Below, piece by piece: positions 11,436 to 20,480 of a stretch of DNA of 64,000 bases. The notes below the pieces were generated by a model. It searched no databases. It was given only the letters and a program-made list of their open reading frames with translations, and was not told where the DNA came from. The position numbers were made by a program, and so were the translations under genes. Where the stretch lies: contig MU858080.1 in NCBI GenBank assembly GCA_033297075.1, forward strand, positions 204,274 through 268,273. Direction: 5' to 3'. The first letter of the stretch is position 1, and every line of letters starts with the position of its first letter. This DNA is from Rhypophila decipiens (Eukaryota > Ascomycota > Sordariomycetes > Sordariales > Naviculisporaceae).

Positions 11436-12401
11436 TTAAATCGGGCCCACGACCTTGGCCCACGCCTCAAGGAGGACCATGATCCCCATGCTCGTCCCCA
11501 GAGCCTCAATGATGACCCTACCTAGCCCCCATTCTGCGTCCCGATCGATCCTCTTGACCATCGGCAGTCCAACAACAAAATAAGCCGCATACCCGAGAGA
11601 CCCCAACCTCAACATCCTCTCCCGATCTCGATACCGAAACAGGTCTTCCAACAACGGACTTGCCATGACATACGTCTCTGCGAATGCTAGTCCATACGAC
11701 AATCCGAGGAGAAGCAATCCATTGCCCAGTTTCGTCGTTTTCAGAAACTTGACTGACCTCAGCTTCTGTTCCAAGGTGACAAGAAGACAAAAGTAGCTCA
11801 TGAAGTAAGCATGCGTAAGCGGGTACATGAACAACGGAACCACCTGTCTCGGTGTACCATTACCGCCATGTTGCCCCAGAACGTCCGACTCCAAGTGCCA
11901 TGTACATGCATCTCCAAAGGTATATTCCATGCCCATCAGATCAAAGAAGTAATGCGTGCCAAAGTAAGTCCCGAAGATGACCAACACAAAAGTCCAGAGG
12001 TTGAGTTTGAGGTAGTACGGGATCTTGCTCGTGTCCGAGGAAGAAGCGGAATGCAAGAAAATGGCGGGAAATACAAGAGACGGCGATGCAACCGCCAAAG
12101 AGAAGGCCATGTACTCTATATCCGACCAAGCGCACAAAATACCGGTTTGCATGACGTAGAGAACGGGGAGGATCCAGAGCGGCGACTGGAGCAGGATGAG
12201 GTTATGAGTGCGTGTTTTCTCGTCCATGTATTCATCTTGTTCCACTTGACCGTTGCCAGGTTGGGGGTTGAGACGTGGTCGCTGCGCCTTCGTGGGCATT
12301 TTGCTGTCGTGATGATTGTGAGGGTCTGGAAGATTTCTGGTGTCTGGCATGGAATTGGACACAGCGTTGGCGGCCGCAGGATTGACTCCTGCCCCCGACA
12401 T
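11436..12401 (-). CDS. Cycloeucalenol cycloisomerase (CPI1)-like membrane protein
   Basis: A single uninterrupted frame of 321 residues. After a hydrophilic N-terminus of about 70 residues come six to seven hydrophobic segments. The order of motifs follows the plant cycloeucalenol cycloisomerase family: SPLW; AWSDIEYMAFSLAVASP; NLWTFVLVIFGTYFGTHYFF followed by YTF; PLTHAYF; LSYGLAFAETYV; GYAAYFVVGLPM near an acidic EWGLGRVIIEALG; and a terminal VVGPI. Plant enzymes open the 9,19-cyclopropane ring of cycloeucalenol in the ER and are about 280 residues long. The extra length here is at the N-terminus. Fungi normally cyclise oxidosqualene to lanosterol and have no cyclopropyl sterol, so the true substrate is open. 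The start is the first ATG; an internal Met at residue 35 is possible. A P450 lies 1 kb downstream on the same strand. Confidence 0.82.
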   Translation of the reverse strand: MSGAGVNPAAANAVSNSMPDTRNLPDPHNHHDSKMPTKAQRPRLNPQPGNGQVEQDEYMDEKTRTHNLILLQSPLWILPVLYVMQTGILCAWSDIEYMAFSLAVASPSLVFPAIFLHSASSSDTSKIPYYLKLNLWTFVLVIFGTYFGTHYFFDLMGMEYTFGDACTWHLESDVLGQHGGNGTPRQVVPLFMYPLTHAYFMSYFCLLVTLEQKLRSVKFLKTTKLGNGLLLLGLSYGLAFAETYVMASPLLEDLFRYRDRERMLRLGSLGYAAYFVVGLPMVKRIDRDAEWGLGRVIIEALGTSMGIMVLLEAWAKVVGPI

Positions 12402-13343
12402 TCCAGGAACACTGGTTAGATAATAGAAGATGTGTATGTCAAACTCCTTCGCAGTTGATGTCGACGGCGCCCCTATTTGGTCGGGTAGTACAAAACGTCA
12501 AGAGCTGAGAACGGCCGAGTGGCTCGAGGTGTAAAAGAGGGAAACAGTTATTCGTAGAAACGGTGGTATCGTATGCGGGGAAAAGTCTTGGGAGGTCTTG
12601 GTTAGTGTACGGGTTACGTGGTAGTTGTGATACGAATACGGAAATCGCGCGTACTGATAGATGTAAATTACTGTATTGTGTAAGACATTGTCCTTGTTAC
12701 TCTTATTCGATGGCAGGATCTAAAGCCAAACCACTGCCCCGTGGTGTTGAAAATGGCCTAGGAAGAAAACTTTCCCGATCTTTGTGAAGAATCAGGTAAG
12801 CAAGCTCCCATTCTGAGTCCCAACCTGGGTATTTCACATCGGCTTGTCGCTTTGTTAGTTTACCAGTACACTGTACCTTAGTTTGACGCAGTGCTGGATC
12901 GTTACTCTATGAGGCCAATGCCAGCTTTTCTACCTAAATTTTTGTCCTTTTTCGCACAAAGAGAGACTTCTTTGTGGACGTCTTGGTGGTCCTGGGAATC
13001 TGGTTTGAAAATGTGCAGTTTTGTGATGATCTGAAAATCTGTTCTGTTATTCGTGGTCTTGTCCACAAATCAGATCTCTTGAAACTTGATGAATTGAACA
13101 GGCATAACGCCCAGCCCCTTGCCATGTGCATGGCGCTTCGTTCGTCCTTTCAGTTTCCCTGAACTTGGTGTGTACTGTGAGGCTCTCAGGCACAAGTTCA
13201 TGATATCAAGCATTCCAAGTGAGGTGTGCTCCCATCTTTCGCTTCGCAAGCTTTCCCATCCTTCACCGGCATTTTCTGGGTATACATACCCTACGTACGG
13301 TTCGTCGACGTATCTCAGCAACTTCGCTCTAGACATATTCGCC
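12402..13343. other. Divergent intergenic region
   Basis: It lies between the leftward cycloisomerase homologue and the rightward HET gene and should carry both promoters. The HET frame stays open upstream of its start (to 13119) but lacks family similarity there. Nothing else is supportable. Confidence 0.55.
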
Positions 13344-16300
13344 ATGAGACTGCTCGACGCCAATACTTTGAGGCCTTCGGAGTTCCTGGCGGGAGTCGTC
13401 CCGCCTTATTGCATTTTGTCACATACATGGTGGGAACTGGGGGATGAAGTATCTTTCCAGGATTTACAGTCCTATCATGAAAACGACCAGTCCATGCAGA
13501 AAACCGGATTTGAAAAGATTCGCCAAACGGCTCGTATTGCGATGCAACATGGTTTGAATTGGATTTGGGTCGATACCTGTTGCATCAACCGGTCCAGCTC
13601 TGCCGAGGTCTCTGAGGCGATCAACTCGATGTATCGATGGTACCAGGGTTCCGAGATCTGTTCTGTATACTTGTCTGACGTCCGGCCGGGCGTGGCTACC
13701 GACTTCCGCGTTGCTCGCTGGTTCACACGTGGCTGGACTCTTCAAGAACTCATTGCGCCTCGGGAAGTGTTGTTCTACGACCAGAGTTGGCAGTTTATAG
13801 GATCACGGTCCGAAAGACTCTCTGATATTGCCCAAATCACCGGGGTCGACCCGTTCGTCCTCGGGGGCGGTGACCTGGCGCGCGTGTCGGTCGCCCGTCG
13901 TCTGTTTTGGGCATCGAGACGAGTCGCGGCTCGACAGGAGGACATGGCATACAGTCTTCTTGGCTTGTTCAACGTGAACATGCCCATGCTTTACGGCGAG
14001 GGGGGCGAAAAGGCTTTCCTAAGGCTTCAGCAAGAGATTGTTCTGGAAACCTATGACAAGTCTCTTTTTGCCTGGCAGGACAAGGTCGACTGGCAGACTT
14101 GTGACTGGGTCTTTGACTCGAATTCGTCTGCCAACTTTCCAGCCCGGAGAAAGCTGCGAAAGACTATGTTTGCGAAATCTCCAGCAGACTTTGAACATTG
14201 CGGTTCAATGTTCCCACCGCTGGGTCTGGACTTGGAACCTCAGCCAACAGGTCAACAAGTCAGGGATAAATCTGAGGATGACCGGGAGGTTGACCTGGAA
14301 GAAGAGTCGCAGTGGGAGACCATGTCGATCACGTCAACTGCGTCGACTTTGGTGCAGCACGTGGAAAACGAATCGGCCAACAGAGGGCTTATCAACGCAA
14401 TCTCGTTACTGAGGGATGACAATGACGTCTTTCCTCTCCTCCAGACCATCGGTCTTGCGCGGGGTCATGAGAAGTTTCAGCGGCTGCTGGCTCGCTTGCT
14501 ATGGCTCATGGCAGTGGAACTTGCCGAAGAGGCAAAGAATAAGGACGAGACTTCCGTGGCCAAGTTTCTGCGTCGCTACCGGCTGTTGGTAGCCTCGGCT
14601 ATTACGTCAAGTGTAATGGAGAGCAAAGCAAAGGAGCCAAAGCCCGAGACAGGACTTGGAGAGCAGGCAAATACACAGCACGACAACTCCGTGGTGCAGG
14701 GTGGTGATGTCGACGAGGGACGGATAGCCCATGAGGAGGATGTCGACTACGAACAGATCGCAGTTGAGGGGCCCGAAGATAAGGATGAAGGCGAGGCAAT
14801 TGAACCTGACCAGGAGGAGCCCGAATGCGACTTCTGGCCATTCGACCACTTCATCACATCTAGCCGGGCATATCAGCAGCTGATAACTAGACTGGAGGAT
14901 CTAGCTCACCCATCCTTCCGTTCACGGGCGTGGGATCTGACTGCCAGAGTATTAAAGTCGCCAGCTGCGAAACCCTGGTCGCCCGAGTACAAGGACAGTA
15001 TGAAGTCGGCAATGGCTCTCGTCGTGTCAGAACTCATATTCTCCCGCCCAAGAGCCTTGACGGTGGAAGATATTAACCAACAAACCAATATCGAAAAGAC
15101 ACAAATTTGGTTGGAATCGAAAACCGGTCAAGCATGGAATTGGTGGCCGTTACAATCTCCAAGACCACTGCTACAAGATGGAGAGGCTCGTCTAGGATGG
15201 ACCTGTGTAAGGCGCTATTGGGACAACGCTAACACGCCACGCTGGCTAACGCTTTCCTATAGACTTGCGGTGATCGGCGGTGGGTAGTTGTCCCGTCAGA
15301 ATTTGCCCACAAGATGTCAGATCTTGTCAAGAAAAGCCCGGTCCCAAAGCCTCACCCAGTTACTTCGACCATGCCCCCGCAAAAGCCAGGTAATGTTATT
15401 TCTATCGGAGGCGTACTAGTTTCAGCGGCCACCCCAGGCCAGCCCGTCGCCCAAGGAAAGGGACCTAGCAATACCGGCAAGGTACATATTGTTTCGCCGA
15501 CAACACCTAGTGTCGCCGCGCCCACGTACTCGCCCCAAAGTCAACAGCAGCCAGCGATTCCTCAAGCCAGGTTTCTCTTTGTCGTGGGAAGGTTTGGCAG
15601 ATACCGACTGGATGAACTGCCTTCCCTTCACCTAGACACTGACCAGTTTTCCCATCTTCTGCGATCGACGTACCTAAATAGGAAGGGATTCTGGAAGCGG
15701 TGGTTCTCCGTCTTTGGATTCTCTCACTGTGACTTTGGCAAGGTTCGTCTGCTGGAGAAAAACTCCGGTCATTACCTCAAACCAACGACACAGCTAACTT
15801 AAAAATCACCCGCAGTTCCAACGATACTGCCGCAATGGATATTCGCATCAAGGTTACGGTCTCCCAGGCCGAGCAAAGAAGGAATACTACTACGCCCCAA
15901 CAAGCTGGGAACCGCCCATCTCTCCAGAAGAGTTCAAGCATCTCTACCAGCACGCTGCTACAAAGAGCAGTGGACTGATCACACGAACTTTCAAAAGAAT
16001 GTTGCCCAGCTACACTGATTCTCTCCCCACCGCACATCCACCGCAACCAAATCCAGACGACGAAGACTACGACGGAGACATCCCCACAGACTCGGTGGAC
16101 CGCATTCCCCAGCGGTACTGGAACATCAACAAGACTCTAAACGTGAGGGAAGACTTTTGGGGCATCTTGATTCAAGAACGGCGGTCGGCTATCATGACGG
16201 CGCTGTACACGCTCCTGACGTTATCTCCGTTCCTTACCTTTTGTATCCTCTACCTCTTAGGCATCGTCCAGGGAGACGTCCAAAACGCCACCACTCCATT

Positions 16301-16355
16301 GGCTATATCCCTGACTGCGTTTTCGTTGTTTTTGGGATTGATCATCAAACAATGA
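13344..16355 (+). CDS. HET-domain protein with C-terminal membrane-anchored region
   Basis: Three exons, 13344-15206, 15263-15742 and 15816-16355, join in phase to about 960 residues. The N-terminus MRLLDANTL is the usual start of this family, so I prefer 13344 over the longer open frame from 13119. HET hallmarks follow in order: YCILSHTWWE, IWVDTCCIN, RWFTRGWTLQELIAP and the AYSLLGLFNVNMPMLYGEG block. An acidic, low-complexity middle (about residues 310-530) precedes GWTCTCGDRRW, which spans intron 1. The rest matches a widespread fungal C-terminal region: RKGFWKRWFSVFGFSHCDFGK, a PPISPEEFKHLY box, then two hydrophobic segments near the end (YTLLTLSPFLTFCILYLLGI and a final one). HET proteins trigger cell death when unlike hyphae fuse. 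The membrane tail suggests action at a membrane. Confidence 0.88.
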
Positions 16356-16488
16356 TGATGGGCAGGTCACGGTCTATTAAGATACTGTACTCTGGCTGCG
16401 GCTTTAGTTTCTTGTGTGTACAATGACTGGTGTCTGGCGACAAGTCGTGATATTCAACCTGACAACCTCGTCGTCTTCCATCGCCAAC

Positions 16489-16622
16489 GGCTACTGCAAC
16501 CAACAATTGACTTTCCTTGTCGGCGGCCTTGTTTATCTCTTCTCCCCATCCCTCCTTTTTGGGATGGAGAGAGGAAATAAACAAGGCCACCGACGAGCAA
16601 AATATCATTGTTTGCAGTAGCC
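16489..16622. repeat. Long imperfect inverted repeat (hairpin)
   Basis: The left arm (16489-16552) begins GGCTACTGCAA and runs through GGCCTTGTTTATCTC to CATCCC. The right arm (16561-16622), read in reverse complement, begins GGCTACTGCAAACAATG and contains GTCGGTGGCCTTGTTTATTTC and ends CATCCC. The loop is only about 8 bases. Weaker pairing may continue outwards to about 16437 and 16660. It lies between two convergent genes and is non-coding. It could be a foldback element or a source of double-stranded RNA. Confidence 0.8.
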
Positions 16623-16848
16623 ATTGCAAGGATGTGACGACGGAGAATGTCGTGAACGTAGTTTGATGTAATAGAAGTATGTATGTACAAATAGGGGGTG
16701 GGTTGGGTTTCAACTGCCGCTCCACACAACTTTAACTTCCCCAATCATGCTATGTATGTAGAAATTGAAAACAAGATGCTATCGATGATGACCATGGTGA
16801 TGATGACGAAATTGTAATTGACATTTCTTCGCACTGCTGCGAGCGGGC

Positions 16849-17754
16849 TTAGGCGGTGAACTCCTCGGCGCGCTTGAAAGAGCTGGCGCCCTTCCAGACG
16901 GGGGGTCCGGGGACCTTGTAGGTCTGCGGGCCGGAGTGGTCGTTGATGTTGAACTATTCTCCATGTTAGCCTTTTGGCCGTTCAAACAAGAGAAAGAAAC
17001 AAGAGGATGCAAACTAACCTTGATGTTCGAATCACTAGCCTTGCAATAACCAGGGATAGCAGCCTTGTAGCTAGCATCCGGCTGGAGCGTGCCACTTCCG
17101 GTAATCTCCAGCTGAGCGCACTCGGGATAAAACTGAGGCGCATTCGCCTGATGCAGGGCAATCAACTCGTGTCTGAGCAGATAATTACCCGGCGCGAGAC
17201 CCTGCGGGATGGTGCTCGTCCACTCCTTGTTGCCGCCGACAAGCTTGGCAATGTCCCAGCCCGAAGGCCGCTCGGTGTCGAGGAAGACGCCGTTGGCCGG
17301 CTTGAAGCCCGCCTCGTCAATCTTGAACCAGCCGGATCCGGAGCCGTCGCACGAGCTGAAGGCGCCGGGGCACTTGTACATCCATACCAGGATGGGTCCC
17401 TGGGAGTGGGTCCATTGTTGCCAGACGGCCGAGATCTTGTCGCCGGGCGCGGCTGTGGCCGAGAGGGAGGCGGATGTGCCGCCGTTGCAGCGCATCTTGG
17501 CGTCGGAGGGGTTGGTGATGGGGTTGTAGTCGTTCCATTGGCGCTGGATCACGTTCTTGGAGTTGCCGGGGGAGAAGCCTTGGTATCTGTTTCACATGTA
17601 TGAGTACGCGTGTGTGTTTGGTGTACACTAGTGAGAAGGGGGAAACCTACCCCTCGTATTTCTTGCCGGCAATGACATAGCTGGTGACGGCACCGTGGGC
17701 GGTAACTTCGGCCGCGAGGAGGGCGATGGCGCCAAGGGCGGATGTGAAGAGCAT
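16849..17754 (-). CDS. AA9 (former GH61) lytic polysaccharide monooxygenase, secreted
   Basis: Three exons on the minus strand, 17754-17651, 17586-17019 and 16953-16849, give 258 residues. The signal peptide is residues 1-19 (ending EVTA), so the mature protein begins with His20-Gly. This is the N-terminal copper-brace histidine required in the family. Further hallmarks are the second-His region LLRHELIALH, the axial-Tyr block QFYPECAQLEI, and QGPILVWMYKC. AA9 enzymes oxidatively cleave cellulose or hemicellulose outside the cell. There is no cellulose-binding module; the protein stops at the end of the catalytic domain with a short polar tail. A TATAAT-like site lies near 17900, and a GTC repeat sits 12 bp upstream of the ATG. 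It converges with the HET gene. Confidence 0.92.
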
Positions 17755-17765
17755 GATGGGCAGTT

Positions 17766-17793
17766 GTCGTCGTCGTCGTCGTCGTCGTCGTCG
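17766..17793 (+). repeat. (GTC)n microsatellite in the AA9 5' leader
   Basis: About nine GTC units (GAC on the mRNA strand) lie 12 bp upstream of the AA9 start codon, probably inside the 5' untranslated leader. Length may vary among strains. Confidence 0.9.
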
Positions 17794-20480
17794 GGTACTG
17801 TAGCAACTAAAAAGTAAAGACGAACCGAGTGATGCAGTGATACTGGTTGCACAGAAAAGGGAAAAAGACAAGATCGACTCTGGAGGTGGCCTGGACGGCC
17901 ATATTATAGGATTTGTCCCAGTCCACGGCATGTCGAACGCCACATCCGGGCTCGCAACAGCCAAACCATTCCCGTGACTCTTGCTCACAGATGTTGTTTA
18001 ATCTATCAGATAAATGAAGCCGATTCCTCCTTCCCCGTGGGCGACAAATGACTTTCTCTGTGTGTGTGTCTCTAGACTATCTTGGTTGCCACTGTTCCCC
18101 GGACCCCAGGTTTTGCGCTACGTACCATGCCGGTTGACGGGTGTGGTGTTCCCCCGTCGAGGTGACATCAACCAGTCGAGCCCAATCTATGGGTCAGACT
18201 GCACTCCAGCTTTTTGTTGAACTTGCCCCATGGGGAACATTCGGTGCTTCTTGTTGCGGTTAAGCACTTTAACGGTGGATGCATATCCCGACCTCCAAGT
18301 ACTCGGCTAAATGTCCCCCTGCTCCTCACCCACGCGCTCCTTCAACGCTCGCTCATATATGATGGAGATGGCGAGTGGACGGCATAGAGCATGGCCAGTC
18401 CGCCAGTCGTTATTCTGCGGTATTTAATATACCAGCCCGCCCCGGACCATGGCAGGTGACTGGTGGATTTCAAGCTCTCACGAGTCAAACATGTCTTTTG
18501 CTTTTCGGCATCGAATCCGGCAGGTTTGAACATCCAATATAAATCATCAAGGATTCATGGATGACAGGCGCCACTCTGCCCCTTTTGTTCTTTTTCCTTC
18601 CATCTTTATTTGCTTTGGGTATCCTTGCTTCCGTGCATGACGGCAGCGCAGCCTCCTTAGGCGCTCAAATAATTGTTAGCGGGGGAATACCATGAGGGAA
18701 CAAACTGCCGACTATTCCGCCTCGATATTGTCTCGCGTAGAATATGAGAGGGATATGACGCCGAATGGACTTGTTGTGAAGATGACATCTTTCTCTCTTA
18801 CTCGTCTAGACACTCATGACTGGGGACAACCTACTCAGAATGAGCATCAGGTCCAGGAATGCATTGAAGCTATCAACCTGTGTCATTTTCTGAATGGGAT
18901 ATGATCAAAAACACAGGCCCAACACTGGTCATTGCATGGCCATAATAAAGCATAAAGCCGGCCCTTGCTTAACCCTTACCAATCGCTGTGTTGTCTCAAT
19001 CGTCCTCTCTGAACCTGGCTAGTGATACCTCCCAGAAAGAGTGACGATCATGAAAAGATCAGGAAATGCTTGGCATCCCAAATTGACCCGGCCGCCGTAT
19101 CATGCCCCCCAAAAGCGGGTAGAATGGCGACTCACAACCTAAACGTGTCATAGCGGATGATCATATGCCGAGAGTCCAATGGACAACCGCGAAACCGAGC
19201 ACGGTAGCACGGCAACACTTCGGTGGCTTGAACAATCCCTCTTCCTTGCCGCTACTATATTGTAAACAACGTACCCACTTGGGCTTACCGAGCAGCGTCG
19301 CCTGCTTGCTGGCTTTCTCGATCAGTTGGTGGTCTTTTTGGAATCAGAGTAAGCCTCCTCTCTCCGTTCGGCCTAGTCCTAGTACTCCATGACGACCTGA
19401 CGGGATTCCAGCCGCATAAGCAGTCATCGGCCGAATCATGATTGTAATCAAAATGGCTTGGAACTTGAAGATGGGCAATATATCAAGGTCGGGATGTTGC
19501 TCCAGGGCATGGATGGTGAGCTTACCGAGGCATGGTCATTACCTGGTTTTGACTGATTTTGAGGCGTCACGGTTGCTGGAGCAAGTCCGGTTCTGAGATG
19601 AAGGGACGGATGAGGCTCATGGAAGGTATGTCACGGTCACAATGTCAGTAGACAGCCCTGCCGTCATGTAGATTTTGTCACGTTAAAAGTCACGACTCGC
19701 CAAGTCCCCATAGTCACCACTCACAGATGGACAGAAAGAAACCAAGCGGCAGGCAAAATCGAGTACATTATCACACCCTATCCAACTGCAGAAAGCCCCG
19801 CCGTAACAAGCCACGATGCCAGACCAACCCATTCCGCGGCTGTTATCCCCGTTATCCATGAAGGCAAAATGGTCGCGCCAAAAGCACATTGTTTAATACC
19901 ACATGGTCGTGCCCTCTTGGGTAATAGATACCAAAAGAAAGCATTCGTTTTCCCATGTCGCCAATCTATCCCAAGAACCAGGTTAAGAGCGTCTGTTTTC
20001 CCATCAACGCAATAATGCAATGGTCGCGCTCAAACCTAGAAGCCACTGTATCCGCATGGTCGTACCCGCAAAAAGAAGGCATCTGTTCTCCCATGAGTCG
20101 TGACCCCCTCGAAGCCAAAACCCAAAACTCCGCTCGATAAGAAAAGCCTTATTCAGCAATTATGCAGGACTGCCATCCCTGCCAAATCACGCTGACCAAA
20201 ATGAACTCCAGTAAGCCAAAAGGAGAAAAATCCCCAAAAGAAAAACACCAAAACCCAAATGCCCGTGTCGTGATACCATGCATCGGGGTAACATATCCAT
20301 CCATCATAAAAAATCATAACCTGTCATGCAGTCTTGCCTAAATGCGCCCAAAATCCAACCAATGCAAATGCCATAAATGCAATATGCCCCCCCTATGCTC
20401 GATGCTGTCCCCATGACCCTATCCATGCAGTGGTAAAAATAAAGGAAAAATAAAATAAAAATAGGAATGTAGGACTGGAC
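17794..20480. other. Large gene-free interval
   Basis: About 2.7 kb between the AA9 start and the 3' end of the 702-residue protein. The left part must contain the AA9 promoter. I see no gene, only scattered short frames. A locally repeated block lies at 19867-20095. Confidence 0.55.
19867..20095. repeat. Degenerate local direct repeats
   Basis: AATGGTCGCGC(C/T) and CATGGTCGT(G/A)CCC followed by GCAT(C/T)(C/T)GTT(T/C)TCCCATG occur in the same order at about 19867-19957 and 20019-20095. A third copy of the last element lies at 19989-20004. The copies have diverged. The block falls in the downstream flank or 3' UTR of the gene at 20481-22589. Confidence 0.55.

Noticed and set aside
13119..13343. 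75 extra codons in frame before the HET start
   Set aside because: HET proteins of this type begin with MRLL-like sequence, found at 13344; the upstream part resembles no HET N-terminus.
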